A stretch of 64,000 bases of DNA, taken from contig CAJUEC010000002.1 of the NCBI GenBank assembly GCA_910585155.1, forward strand, positions 62,001-126,000. The letters run 5' to 3'. A model generated the notes under the pieces. It was not told where the DNA came from, did not search any database, and saw only the letters and a list, made by a program, of their open reading frames with translations. Source of the stretch: an uncultured Oscillospiraceae bacterium. Its GTDB lineage: Bacteria > Bacillota > Clostridia > Oscillospirales > Oscillospiraceae. The position numbers and the translations under genes are program-made. This document shows, piece after piece, positions 24,953 through 33,329 of this stretch (position 1 is its first letter; each line of letters starts with the position of its first letter).

Positions 24953-25960
24953 TTACTCCGCCTCCTCGCCGCTGAACCGATGGCACTTGATGCCATGGCT
25001 CCCGCGCAGATACATGTTGGGGCTCTCGTTCAGGCACCGCTCCGTGCAGTGGGGGCAGCGGGGGGCAAAGCTGCATCCCTGGGGCAGATCGGTGGGATCG
25101 GCCATGAAGCCGGGGATGGGCTCCAGCCGGTCGGCGGTGGTGTGCAGGTCGGGAATGCAGTTAAACAGGCCTGAGGTATAGGGATGGTTGTTTTTCCGGG
25201 CGTATATGTCCTCCACGCTGCCCTGCTCGATGACCTCGCCGGCGTAGACGATGGCCACGGTATCGCAGAATTCCGCCACCACGCCCAGATCATGGGTAAT
25301 GAGCACCATGGCGGAATTGAATTTCTCCTTCAGCTGCTTCATCAGCTCCAGAATCTGGGCCTGGATGGTCACATCCAGAGCGGTGGTGGGCTCGTCGGCC
25401 AGCAGCAGCTCCGGCTCGGACACCAGGGCCATGGCGATTACGATGCGCTGCTTCATCCCGCCGGAAAACTGGTGCGGGTATTCCCCCTTCCGGCTGGGGG
25501 GGATCCCCACCAGCTTCATGATCTCGTCCACCTTGGCGTCCCGGTCCTCCCGCCGCATGTCGGGGAAGTGGAGCTTCAGCACCTCCAGGATCTGGTCGCC
25601 CACGGTGATGACCGGGTTCAGGCTGGTCATGGGATCCTGAAAGATCATGGATATTTTAGCTCCCCGCAGCGCCAGCATCTCTTTCGGGGACGCGTTCAAA
25701 ATGTCAATGCCATCATAGGTGACGCTCCCCTGGGTGATCTTGCCCACCCGCGGGGGGAGGAGGCGCAGGACGGACAGGGCCATGGTGGTCTTGCCCGCGC
25801 CGGTCTCTCCCACCAGCCCGAGCTTTTCGCCCCGCCGGAGGGTCAGGTCAAAGCCGTTCAGGGCGTGAACCACGGCGTCGTCAGTGTCGTACTCCACATG
25901 CAGGTCATGGATTTCCAGCAGCGTCTCATGGCCGCCGGCCGATTGCAATACGTTGTCCAT
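24953..25960 (-). CDS. oligopeptide/dipeptide-type ABC transporter ATP-binding protein (OppD type)
   Basis: A 335-residue ATPase, partner of the OppF-type subunit. GETGAGKTTM is Walker A, FSGGMKQRIVIAMAL the signature, LLLADEPTTALDVT Walker B, and the C terminus has the family CSFAPRCPHCTERC motif. It lies 15 bases after the OppC-type permease gene. Confidence 0.93.
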   Translation of the reverse strand: MDNVLQSAGGHETLLEIHDLHVEYDTDDAVVHALNGFDLTLRRGEKLGLVGETGAGKTTMALSVLRLLPPRVGKITQGSVTYDGIDILNASPKEMLALRGAKISMIFQDPMTSLNPVITVGDQILEVLKLHFPDMRREDRDAKVDEIMKLVGIPPSRKGEYPHQFSGGMKQRIVIAMALVSEPELLLADEPTTALDVTIQAQILELMKQLKEKFNSAMVLITHDLGVVAEFCDTVAIVYAGEVIEQGSVEDIYARKNNHPYTSGLFNCIPDLHTTADRLEPIPGFMADPTDLPQGCSFAPRCPHCTERCLNESPNMYLRGSHGIKCHRFSGEEAE

Positions 25961-25975
25961 ATCAAAATGCCCCTT

Positions 25976-26860
25976 TTAATTCTTAGTCCTGGGGTCCAGG
26001 GCATCCCGGAGCCCGTCGCCGATGAAGTTTACCGCCATGACCGCCAGAGCGATGCAGATGCCGGGGATGAGGCCCAAATAGGGATGATACCGAATGTGTA
26101 TCTTATTTTCGGAAAGGATGGTGCCCCACTCCGGCGTGGGGGAGGAAACGCCGATGCCCAGGAATCCGAGGGAGGCGATGCTGAGGATCACCTGCCCCAG
26201 GGTCAGGGTGGCCGATACGATCACCGGCCCCATGCCGTTGGGCAGAATATGCTTCATAATGATGCGGGCCGAGCTGGTGCCGCAGCATTTGGCCGCCTCC
26301 ACAAACTCCTGATTGCGCAGGGTCATGATGGAGGAGCGCACCACCCGGGTGAAGCGGGGAATCTGGGACACGGACAGGGCCACCAGCAGCTTGTCCACGC
26401 CGGTGCCCAGGGCAGCCACCACCGCCATGGACAGCAGCATGGCGGGAATGGCCATAAACATATCCACAAAGCGCATGATAACGCTGTCAACCTTGCCGCC
26501 GAAGTAGCCCGCGGCGCCGCCCAGGGCGCAGCCCGCCACGAAGGAGATGGCCACCACGCCCAGGCCCATGAAGAGGGAGATGCGTCCGCCGTATACAATG
26601 CGGGCAAAGAGGTCCCGGCCGAATTGGTCGGTGCCGAACCAGTGCTGGGCGCAGGGGGCGGTGAACTTGTCCACAATGTTCTGCTTGACTACCTGCTCGT
26701 AGGGGACATAGAGGGGCGCGGCCAGGATGGCCGCCATCATGAACAGCAGCAGGAACAGCCCGGCCATGGCCAGCTTGTTTTTTTGAAACCGGAACCACAC
26801 CATGCCCCACACGCTGCGGCCGCCAATCGCGTTGGCCGGGGGTTTTTTCATGTTACTCAT
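25976..26860 (-). CDS. ABC transporter permease (DppC/OppC type)
   Basis: A 294-residue membrane permease of the peptide/nickel family. It has an N-terminal helix (about 27-45), the HWFGTDQFGRDLFARIVYGGR segment typical of OppC proteins, further helices and the EAA loop EAAKCCGTSSARIIMKHILPN that contacts the ATPases. It pairs with the DppB-type permease 16 bases upstream. Confidence 0.93.
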   Translation of the reverse strand: MSNMKKPPANAIGGRSVWGMVWFRFQKNKLAMAGLFLLLFMMAAILAAPLYVPYEQVVKQNIVDKFTAPCAQHWFGTDQFGRDLFARIVYGGRISLFMGLGVVAISFVAGCALGGAAGYFGGKVDSVIMRFVDMFMAIPAMLLSMAVVAALGTGVDKLLVALSVSQIPRFTRVVRSSIMTLRNQEFVEAAKCCGTSSARIIMKHILPNGMGPVIVSATLTLGQVILSIASLGFLGIGVSSPTPEWGTILSENKIHIRYHPYLGLIPGICIALAVMAVNFIGDGLRDALDPRTKN

Positions 26861-26876
26861 AAAACAGACCTCCCCT

Positions 26877-27800
26877 TTAAGCCGTCAGCTTGACCCGCGG
26901 GTCAATGAGGGCGTAGATAATGTCCACAATCAGATTGATGACGCCCACAAATACCGCGATAAAGATTAAGGTGCCCATCACCACCGGCACGTCGCGGCCC
27001 TTCACCGCATTGATGAGCAGGGAGCCGATGCCGGGGATGGAAAATACCGTCTCCGTGATGACGGAGCCCCCCATGCACGAGGCAAAGGAGATGCCGATCT
27101 GGGTGACCACCGGAAGCATGCCGTTTCGCAGCACATGGTGGACGACCACCTTGCGCTCATCCGCTCCCTTGGCCCGGGCGGTGCGGATATAATCCTGCTT
27201 GACCACATCCAGCATGCTGGTGCGGGTCATGCGCAGCTGAGAGGCCAGAATGTTGGCCCCCAGGGTGATGGAGGGCAGGATAAAGTGGGCCAGCGAGCCG
27301 ACGCCCGAGGAGGGGAGCCAGTCCAGGACCAGGCAGAACAGAATCTGCCCCATCATGGCGAACCAGAAGGAGGGCAGCGAGAACAGCACAAGCGCCAGGG
27401 CCAGGGATGCGTAATCGACAAAATGGTATTGGCGAATGGCGGCGACAATGCCCAGGGGAATGCCGATGAGGCAGGCCGCGAACATGGACAGGGAGCCCAG
27501 AAGGATAGTGTAGGGGATGCGGTGCAGGAATTCCGGGAGAACCTCATAGCCGCCCAGCCAGGAGGTCCCGAAATCGCCCCGGAGCACGCCCAGAATATAT
27601 TGGATATACTGAATCACCAGCGGCTTGTCCAGGCCGAGCTCGGCCCGCTTGGCGGCAAGGGCCTCCGCGGTGGCGTCCTGGCCCAGGATCATGACTGCCG
27701 GATCGCCCTGCGCCAGGTTCAGGACGATGAAAATGATAAACGTGATGCCCAGCACCACTGGTATCAGCAGCAGCAGGCGCTTCAAAACATACTTCAGCAA
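26877..27800 (-). CDS. ABC transporter permease (DppB/OppB type)
   Basis: A 307-residue permease with about six helices and the EAA-like loop YIRTARAKGADERKVVVHHV. The N-terminal RLLLLIPVVLGITFIIF is typical for OppB. The TTG start follows GGAGGG by 6 bases. A strong hairpin lies between it and the binding-protein gene, which would favour more binding protein than permease. Confidence 0.92.
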   Translation of the reverse strand: MLKYVLKRLLLLIPVVLGITFIIFIVLNLAQGDPAVMILGQDATAEALAAKRAELGLDKPLVIQYIQYILGVLRGDFGTSWLGGYEVLPEFLHRIPYTILLGSLSMFAACLIGIPLGIVAAIRQYHFVDYASLALALVLFSLPSFWFAMMGQILFCLVLDWLPSSGVGSLAHFILPSITLGANILASQLRMTRTSMLDVVKQDYIRTARAKGADERKVVVHHVLRNGMLPVVTQIGISFASCMGGSVITETVFSIPGIGSLLINAVKGRDVPVVMGTLIFIAVFVGVINLIVDIIYALIDPRVKLTA

Positions 27801-27820
27801 GTTTTTCCCTCCCTGAAAAG

Positions 27821-27860
27821 GGGCCGTTCCCGGATGATATGCCGTATCCGGGAACGGCCC
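27821..27860 (-). terminator. processing or attenuation hairpin between binding protein and permeases
   Basis: GGGCCGTTCCCGGAT and ATCCGGGAACGGCCC are perfect 15-bp arms with a 10-base loop, followed on the minus strand by CTTTTC. Such a hairpin commonly sets a high binding-protein to permease ratio. The remaining bases up to 27973 show nothing else. Confidence 0.6.
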
Positions 27861-27973
27861 TGCCGATCAATTGTGAGAACTGAGAGCGGATGCTCCGGAT
27901 GTGTTGCTCTAGGGAGCTGTGCCAAGGGCAGTCTCGGCCGCAGCGATGTGTGCCGCGGCGATGGGGTCAGCGC

Positions 27974-29560
27974 TTAAGACCAGTCGTAGAAGTATACCAC
28001 ACCCAGGGGGTAGATCTTGATGCCCTGCAGCTCGGTGCGGTAGGCCATGGTGCTGGTGTTGGCAAACAGGGGCACCTCATAGGCCTCGTCGGTGCAGATG
28101 TCCACCATCTGGAGATAGAGGTCCTTCCGGGCGTCGCCCTGGGCCTTCCGGGCCTCCAGGCCCAGATCATAGATCTCCTTCGTGCGGGCGTGCTGGTTGT
28201 TCAGGGTCTGGGCGTAGTTGGCCTCCGTAGCCATGAAGAAGTTGAGGAAGCCGTCGGCGTCCAGCAGCGAGCTGCTGGTATTGCGGATCATGCCGCCGTA
28301 GGTCCCGGCGTACCACATGTCGTTGAAGGTGGGGGTGTCCACGGCGTTGACCTTGCAGTTGATGCCGATTTCCATCAGCTGAGACTGGATGATCTGGGCG
28401 GCGGTGTCGCTCACCGTGCCGGTCTCCACGATGATTTGGAACTCCTCGTTCTGATAGCCGGAGGAGGCCAGGTACTCTTTGGCCTTCTCCGTGTCCCGCT
28501 CCACCACCTTGTAGCCCTCGGGGTGGCCGGAGTAGGAGGGGCACATGTCGATGTCAATGCGGGTGGCGTAGCCCTCGGTGGCGCCCAGGATCACGTCCTC
28601 CTTGTTGATGGCGTACTGAACGGCCTTTCGGAAGTCGGCGTTTTCCCCGGGCTGCCCCTTGTTGGAGCTGATGTGCAGGGTCACGCGCCCGGCGGAGTCG
28701 CCGCTGGCCCAGGTGGCGCCGCTGGCCTCGTTCAGGTTGAGGCAGCTGCTGATGGCAGGGGAGCGGATGGCGTCGATGTCCCCGTTCTCCAGGGCGATGA
28801 TCTGGGTGGAGGCGTCGGTCATGGTCTTGATATAGATGTTTTTGATGGCGGCCTCGCCATTCCAGTAGTCGGAGAAGGCCTTGAGGGTGATGGTATCGCC
28901 GCTGACAGCGGAGATGAACTGATAGGGGCCGGTGCCGATGGGGGCCTTCTGATAGCCCTCCTCCCCCTCCTTTTCATAGTAGGCCTTGCTGATGATGCCG
29001 CCGGCCCGGGACGCGCAGCCGTTGAGGAAGGCCGCGTAGGGAGCGGTGAGGTAAATCTTGACGGTGGTGTCGTCCACCGCCTCGGCGTGGTCATAGTTGA
29101 TGATCAGCGCCTTGCCGGTGGAGTTCTGCACGGACAGATCAAAGGTGTACACCACATCCTCAGCGGTCATGGCGCTGCCGTCATGGAACTTGACGCCGCT
29201 GCGCAGGTGGAAGGTGTAGCACAGCCCGTCCTCGGAGACATCCCAGCTCTCCGCCAGACAGGGCTTTAGGGTGCCGTCGGCGTCCAGGAAGACCAGGGTG
29301 TCATAGATGTTGTTCAGCACCAGATAGTCGTTGCCGTTGGAGCCCTCGGCGCCGCAGGGGAAGAACCGGGTGGGCTCGCCGCTGGTGGCCAGGGTGGCGG
29401 AATCCTTTGTGCCGCCGGGCGCTGCCGAGTTGGAGGAGGGGGGCTGGCTGCTCCCCGCATCGGAGGAGGAGGGCTGATCCCCGTTGCAGCCGGACAGCAG
29501 GGCGAGGGACATGGCGCCCGCCAAAAGTAGGGCCAGGGTTTTACGCAAGTTCTTTTTCAC
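27974..29560 (-). CDS. family 5 extracellular solute-binding lipoprotein
   Basis: A 528-residue SBP_bac_5 protein that captures the substrate for the Dpp/Opp-like importer. It has a lipoprotein signal peptide with lipobox LALLSGC, a Ser-rich linker, then typical family segments (CLAESWDVSEDGLCYTFHLR, KFHDGSAMTAEDVVYTFD). The GTG start at 29560 follows AGGAG by 9 bases. It is the first gene of the importer operon and lies directly behind a sigma-54 promoter. Peptides are the default substrate, but the enzymes downstream suggest a modified amino or hydroxy acid. Confidence 0.9.
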   Translation of the reverse strand: MKKNLRKTLALLLAGAMSLALLSGCNGDQPSSSDAGSSQPPSSNSAAPGGTKDSATLATSGEPTRFFPCGAEGSNGNDYLVLNNIYDTLVFLDADGTLKPCLAESWDVSEDGLCYTFHLRSGVKFHDGSAMTAEDVVYTFDLSVQNSTGKALIINYDHAEAVDDTTVKIYLTAPYAAFLNGCASRAGGIISKAYYEKEGEEGYQKAPIGTGPYQFISAVSGDTITLKAFSDYWNGEAAIKNIYIKTMTDASTQIIALENGDIDAIRSPAISSCLNLNEASGATWASGDSAGRVTLHISSNKGQPGENADFRKAVQYAINKEDVILGATEGYATRIDIDMCPSYSGHPEGYKVVERDTEKAKEYLASSGYQNEEFQIIVETGTVSDTAAQIIQSQLMEIGINCKVNAVDTPTFNDMWYAGTYGGMIRNTSSSLLDADGFLNFFMATEANYAQTLNNQHARTKEIYDLGLEARKAQGDARKDLYLQMVDICTDEAYEVPLFANTSTMAYRTELQGIKIYPLGVVYFYDWS

Positions 29561-29639
29561 GTTCTTTCTCTCCTTTTGTTTGCTCCGTCCTCTCGGGCGG
29601 GCGGGTCGTGGGTGAGGTTCCACACACCAGTATTAGATT

Positions 29640-29656
29640 AGCAAAAACAATGCCAA
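29640..29656 (-). promoter_or_regulatory. sigma-54 (-24/-12) promoter of the importer operon
   Basis: On the minus strand TTGGCATTGTTTTTGCT matches the sigma-54 consensus with GG and GC exactly 12 bases apart. It lies 80 bases before the binding-protein start. The tandem TCTGAAACTTG-TCTGAAACTTG just upstream (about 29680-29702) is a candidate activator site. Confidence 0.75.
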
Positions 29657-29765
29657 ATATGGGGGAAGGCTAAAAAATTCTGAAACTTGTCTGAAACTTG
29701 GCCTGGCCATGGGAGGAATCCTCCGGGGAGACCGCCTTGTCAGGGTGGATGAGGAGATAAATACC

Positions 29766-29812
29766 GCACCCCGTTTATCCCTTTTTAATCATAAATGGGA
29801 TAAACGGGGTGC
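29766..29812. repeat. 16-bp perfect inverted repeat after the sigma-54 activator gene
   Basis: GCACCCCGTTTATCCC and its exact complement flank a 15-base AT-rich loop, 26 bases beyond the activator stop codon. No T run follows on the minus strand. It could be the activator gene's terminator or an upstream binding site for the sigma-54 promoter about 110 bases away. Confidence 0.5.
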
Positions 29813-29838
29813 AAGCTCTGCCGGTTTCTCCATATTTG

Positions 29839-31860
29839 TCAGTGCCCCGGCCGCTGGCCGGTCAAAAGAATCCCCTGCTGGGTCAGGCGCACACCGCCCC
29901 TGCCCCGCTCTACGGAGACCAGGCCCATTTGAGACAGCTCCAGCAGGACCTTCCGCACCTGGGCCTCGGACAGCAGCAGGTTCCGGTTGGCCAGGTAGGC
30001 CCGGATGCTCCGCCTCCCGGCCCCGATTCCGGCGGCGTTGATGGCCGCAACCGCTTCCAGCACGGAGGCGCCCTGGGGCGGTATGTCCGGCGCAGGGCGG
30101 CCTTGGGGGGACTCCGGCTCCGAACTGTCCGGCTCATCCGCTCTCCCCTGCAGGTAGGGGGGCAGGTCGGAGGTCCGGATCACCGAGAGGCCCAGGTTGG
30201 ACAGGTACTCCACGCAGTTGGAGAGCTCCCGGACGTTTCCGGGAAACGGATAGCTGCGGACGTGCTCCTGGGCCTCCTCCGAGAGGGTGAAGGAGGCGTT
30301 CAGCTTCTGCTTGATATAGTCGAAAAGGGGCAGAATATCCTCCTGCCGGTCCCGGAGGGACGGGATATAGAGGGGCAGCACGTTTAGACGGTAAAAGAGG
30401 TCGCTTCGAAACTCCCGGCGGCGGATCATCTGGGGGATATCCTTGTTGGTGGCGGCGATCACCCGCACATCCACGGGGATCACCGAGTCGCCGCCCACCC
30501 GGACCACCTCCTTCTCCTGGAGAACCCTCAGCAGCCGCACCTGGAGGTGCAGGGGCATCTCCCCGATCTCATCCAGGAACAGGGTACCCTTGTGCGCCAG
30601 CTCGAACAGCCCCTGCTTGCCGTTTTTGCTGGCCCCTGTAAACGCCCCCTTCTCGTAGCCAAAAAGCTCGCTCTCCAGCAGGCTTTCCACAATGGCGCCG
30701 CAGTTGACCGCCACAAAGGGCTGCCGGCTCCGGGGGGAGGCGCTGTGAATGGATTGGGCGAACAGCTCCTTGCCCACGCCGGTGGCCCCGGTGATCAGCA
30801 CATTGGAGCTGGAACGGGCCATCCGCTGGGCAATCTTTCTGCACTCGTTGAGCTTGGGGCTGACACCCACAATGTCCCGGAAGGTATATTTTGCCTTTGA
30901 TCTGCTGTCGGAGACCTGCCGGCGCAGGTTGCCCTGGCGCTGCTCCTCCGCCCAGTAGTCGGAAATCTGGAGGTAGCCGGTTTCCTGCCCCGTCTGGACC
31001 ACCTGGTTGAGCTTGACGGCGTAGGTTTTTCCCTCCTGCACCACCAGCTGCTCCCGCGCCTCGTCCCCACGGTGGATCTCGCAGGAGCGCAGAAAGGGGA
31101 AGGCCTCAAACAGCTGACGGCCGATCAGCTCCCGGGACGGACGGCCCATCAGTGACGCCGCATACGCGTCACAGTAGAAAATGGTAAGGGCCTGGGTGAA
31201 GGCCACCAGCCCCCGCTGGGGGGCCTCATTGCCCACCATGGTGTCCAGCTCGCTGACGGATAGGTCGTCGATGGAGGGGCTGAACTGGGTACAGACCCGT
31301 TGGCAGTAGGAGGTGAAGGCGGGCACGGAGGTGATGTCGTGTATGCCCAGACACAGCGCCAGTTCAAAAATGGCGGAGGCGTTGAGCATCCGCCCGCGCA
31401 CCTGGTAGTCGGCGCGCCTCCCCTGGGGCAGGGTCACGTCACTGAATAGTACAATTCGGTCCGTCAGCTTCTCCTCTCCCAGCCCAGGATACCATACGCG
31501 CAGGCTGTCTGGTGACAGGCCCAGCCGCTGCAAAAGGATGCGCCGGGTCATGGCTGCCCTGCGGTTTTCGTGGACCACGGTGACGGGCCCGCCGCGGCTC
31601 AGGCGGCGGATGGCCTCCAGCTGTTCCTTCAGCAGCGTATAGCCGCATTGGACGATGGCCGCGCCCGGCGTCAGGTACTTCTGGGCGTAGGGCACAATGT
31701 CCATGGCGGTGACCAGCGCGGCATCGGCGTTGATCCGCCGCCCCAGGGTCTCGGAGACTGGGAACACCTCAATGGACGTGTTTGGAAAGATGCTTTCAAG
31801 CACGACCTTGTGGTTGTCCGCCGTCAGGGGGATGTTGCTGATGATGGCAATTTTTTTCAT
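29839..31860 (-). CDS. sigma-54-dependent activator with PrpR N-terminal domain
   Basis: A 673-residue enhancer-binding protein. An N-terminal PrpR-type sensor (about 1-180, KIAIISNIPLTADNHKVV) is followed by a PAS-like region (about 200-300) and the AAA+ domain with GATGVGKELFAQ (Walker A), GAFTGA (sigma-54 contact loop) and GTLFLDEIGEMP (Walker B). Instead of the usual Fis-type helix-turn-helix, the C terminus looks like a winged helix (SEAQVRKVLLELSQMGLVSV). The start at 31860 follows GGAGG; an upstream ATG is possible. It lies between the two sigma-54 promoters it presumably controls. Confidence 0.9.
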   Translation of the reverse strand: MKKIAIISNIPLTADNHKVVLESIFPNTSIEVFPVSETLGRRINADAALVTAMDIVPYAQKYLTPGAAIVQCGYTLLKEQLEAIRRLSRGGPVTVVHENRRAAMTRRILLQRLGLSPDSLRVWYPGLGEEKLTDRIVLFSDVTLPQGRRADYQVRGRMLNASAIFELALCLGIHDITSVPAFTSYCQRVCTQFSPSIDDLSVSELDTMVGNEAPQRGLVAFTQALTIFYCDAYAASLMGRPSRELIGRQLFEAFPFLRSCEIHRGDEAREQLVVQEGKTYAVKLNQVVQTGQETGYLQISDYWAEEQRQGNLRRQVSDSRSKAKYTFRDIVGVSPKLNECRKIAQRMARSSSNVLITGATGVGKELFAQSIHSASPRSRQPFVAVNCGAIVESLLESELFGYEKGAFTGASKNGKQGLFELAHKGTLFLDEIGEMPLHLQVRLLRVLQEKEVVRVGGDSVIPVDVRVIAATNKDIPQMIRRREFRSDLFYRLNVLPLYIPSLRDRQEDILPLFDYIKQKLNASFTLSEEAQEHVRSYPFPGNVRELSNCVEYLSNLGLSVIRTSDLPPYLQGRADEPDSSEPESPQGRPAPDIPPQGASVLEAVAAINAAGIGAGRRSIRAYLANRNLLLSEAQVRKVLLELSQMGLVSVERGRGGVRLTQQGILLTGQRPGH

Positions 31861-31895
31861 TTCGGCCTCCATAAAGGTTCCGCGCGCTGTGAGGG

Positions 31896-31912
31896 TTGGC
31901 ATCAAATCTGCT
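31896..31912 (+). promoter_or_regulatory. sigma-54 (-24/-12) promoter of the dehydratase gene
   Basis: TTGGCATCAAATCTGCT matches the sigma-54 consensus, GG and GC 12 bases apart, 118 bases before the enolase-superfamily gene and divergent from the activator gene. Confidence 0.7.
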
Positions 31913-32029
31913 CATAATCTGTGTGTGGGAGGGTTCCAACATTATATCGGCAAACGCCATCCCCGTCAAGGACCGCAGCCCCTTCCCATTTTTCAATTCA
32001 AACGATATTGCAAGGAGGACATTACCGCC

Positions 32030-33208
32030 ATGAAGATCACCGATGTCAAAACGTTTGTCGTCAATGCCTATCGCACCAATTTTTTATTTGTCAAGCTGGA
32101 GACGGATTCCGGCCTGTCCGGCGTGGGGGAGGGCACGTTGGAGTATAAGGAGCACGCTCTGCTGGGGGCGGTGGAGGATTTGAAGGACTATCTCATCGGT
32201 CAGGACCCCCGCCTCATCGAAAAGCACACGTTCATGATGTATCGGGAATCCTATTGGAGGACGGGGCCGGTGCTGATGAGCGCCATCAGCGCGGTTGAGA
32301 TGGCCATGTGGGACATTTTGGGGAAGTACTGCCGGATGCCGGTTCACGGGCTGCTGGGCGGCGCGGTCCGGGATGAGATCAAGCTGTACGCCAACGGCTG
32401 GTTTGCCGGGGCCAAGACGCCGGAGGAGTTTGCCGCCAAGGCGGGCGCCGCTGTGGCAAAAGGGGTTCGGGCGCTGAAATGGGACCCCTTTGGCTCCGCC
32501 TATCTCACGCTGGAGCGCCGTGAGCTCGCCCAGGCCATGGACTGCGTGGCGGCGGTGCGCCAGGCGGTGGGCAGCGAGGTTGATCTGCTGATCGAGGGCC
32601 ATGGCCGGTTTAATGTGGAGACGGCCATTCGGGTGGCCGCCGCCCTGGCCCCCTATGAACCCATGTTTTTTGAGGAGCCGGTGCCGCCGGACAGCCTGGA
32701 CGCGCTGGCCCAGGTGCACCGCCGCTCTCCGGTGCCCATCGCCGCAGGGGAGCGGATATACTCCCTGAACCAGTTTCACGATTTTCTCCAAAAGGGCTGC
32801 GCCGACTTCTTCCAGCCAGACGTGAGCCACAGCGGAGGTATTCTGGCGGTGAAGAAAATGGCGGCGATGGCGGAGCCGTACTATATAAGTGTAGCCCCTC
32901 ACAACCCCAGCGGCCCCGTGGCCAACGCGGCGTGTCTTCAGCTGGCCGGATGTATGACCAACTATTCCATTCTGGAAATCATGCTCACCGACGTGGCCTG
33001 GCGGCGGGACCTGACCGACGAAAGGGTGGAATTCCACGACGGAGCCATCCGAATTCCCAGCCGGCCCGGGCTGGGGGTGGAGCTCAACGAGGCCGCCTGC
33101 TCCGCCCACCCCTTCCAGCCCACATACCTGCGCCACTATCGGGGAACGCTGACCGACATTCGGCCTCAGAACGCGGATACGGTCTGCTATTTTCAGGGTA
33201 TGGAGTGA
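32030..33208 (+). CDS. mandelate racemase / enolase-superfamily acid-sugar dehydratase
   Basis: A 392-residue enolase-superfamily enzyme closest in type to D-galactonate/gluconate dehydratases. ALKWDPFG carries the first catalytic Lys region, LIEGHGRF a metal ligand and the catalytic His of this subgroup, then FFEEPVPPD and AAGERIYS give metal glutamates, and VAPHNPSGP the C-terminal catalytic His. The N-terminal capping domain is present. It should remove water from an acid sugar or related alpha-hydroxy acid. The start follows AGGAGG by 11 bases. It is divergent from the activator and has its own sigma-54 promoter. Confidence 0.87.
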   Translation: MKITDVKTFVVNAYRTNFLFVKLETDSGLSGVGEGTLEYKEHALLGAVEDLKDYLIGQDPRLIEKHTFMMYRESYWRTGPVLMSAISAVEMAMWDILGKYCRMPVHGLLGGAVRDEIKLYANGWFAGAKTPEEFAAKAGAAVAKGVRALKWDPFGSAYLTLERRELAQAMDCVAAVRQAVGSEVDLLIEGHGRFNVETAIRVAAALAPYEPMFFEEPVPPDSLDALAQVHRRSPVPIAAGERIYSLNQFHDFLQKGCADFFQPDVSHSGGILAVKKMAAMAEPYYISVAPHNPSGPVANAACLQLAGCMTNYSILEIMLTDVAWRRDLTDERVEFHDGAIRIPSRPGLGVELNEAACSAHPFQPTYLRHYRGTLTDIRPQNADTVCYFQGME

Positions 33209-33265
33209 GGGGCCGGCAGCTGACGGCCTGAAAAACGCCTATGCCCAGTTTTTTTCATCCGCCTC

Positions 33266-33293
33266 TTGCAAAAGCCGCAAAAAATGGTATACT
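33266..33293 (+). promoter_or_regulatory. promoter of asnS
   Basis: TTGCAA (33266-33271) and TATACT (33288-33293) with a 16-base spacer, 36 bases before the asnS start. Confidence 0.65.
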
Positions 33294-33329
33294 AGTTCCA
33301 CAATATTTTTAAGAATAGAGGGAACGCAC

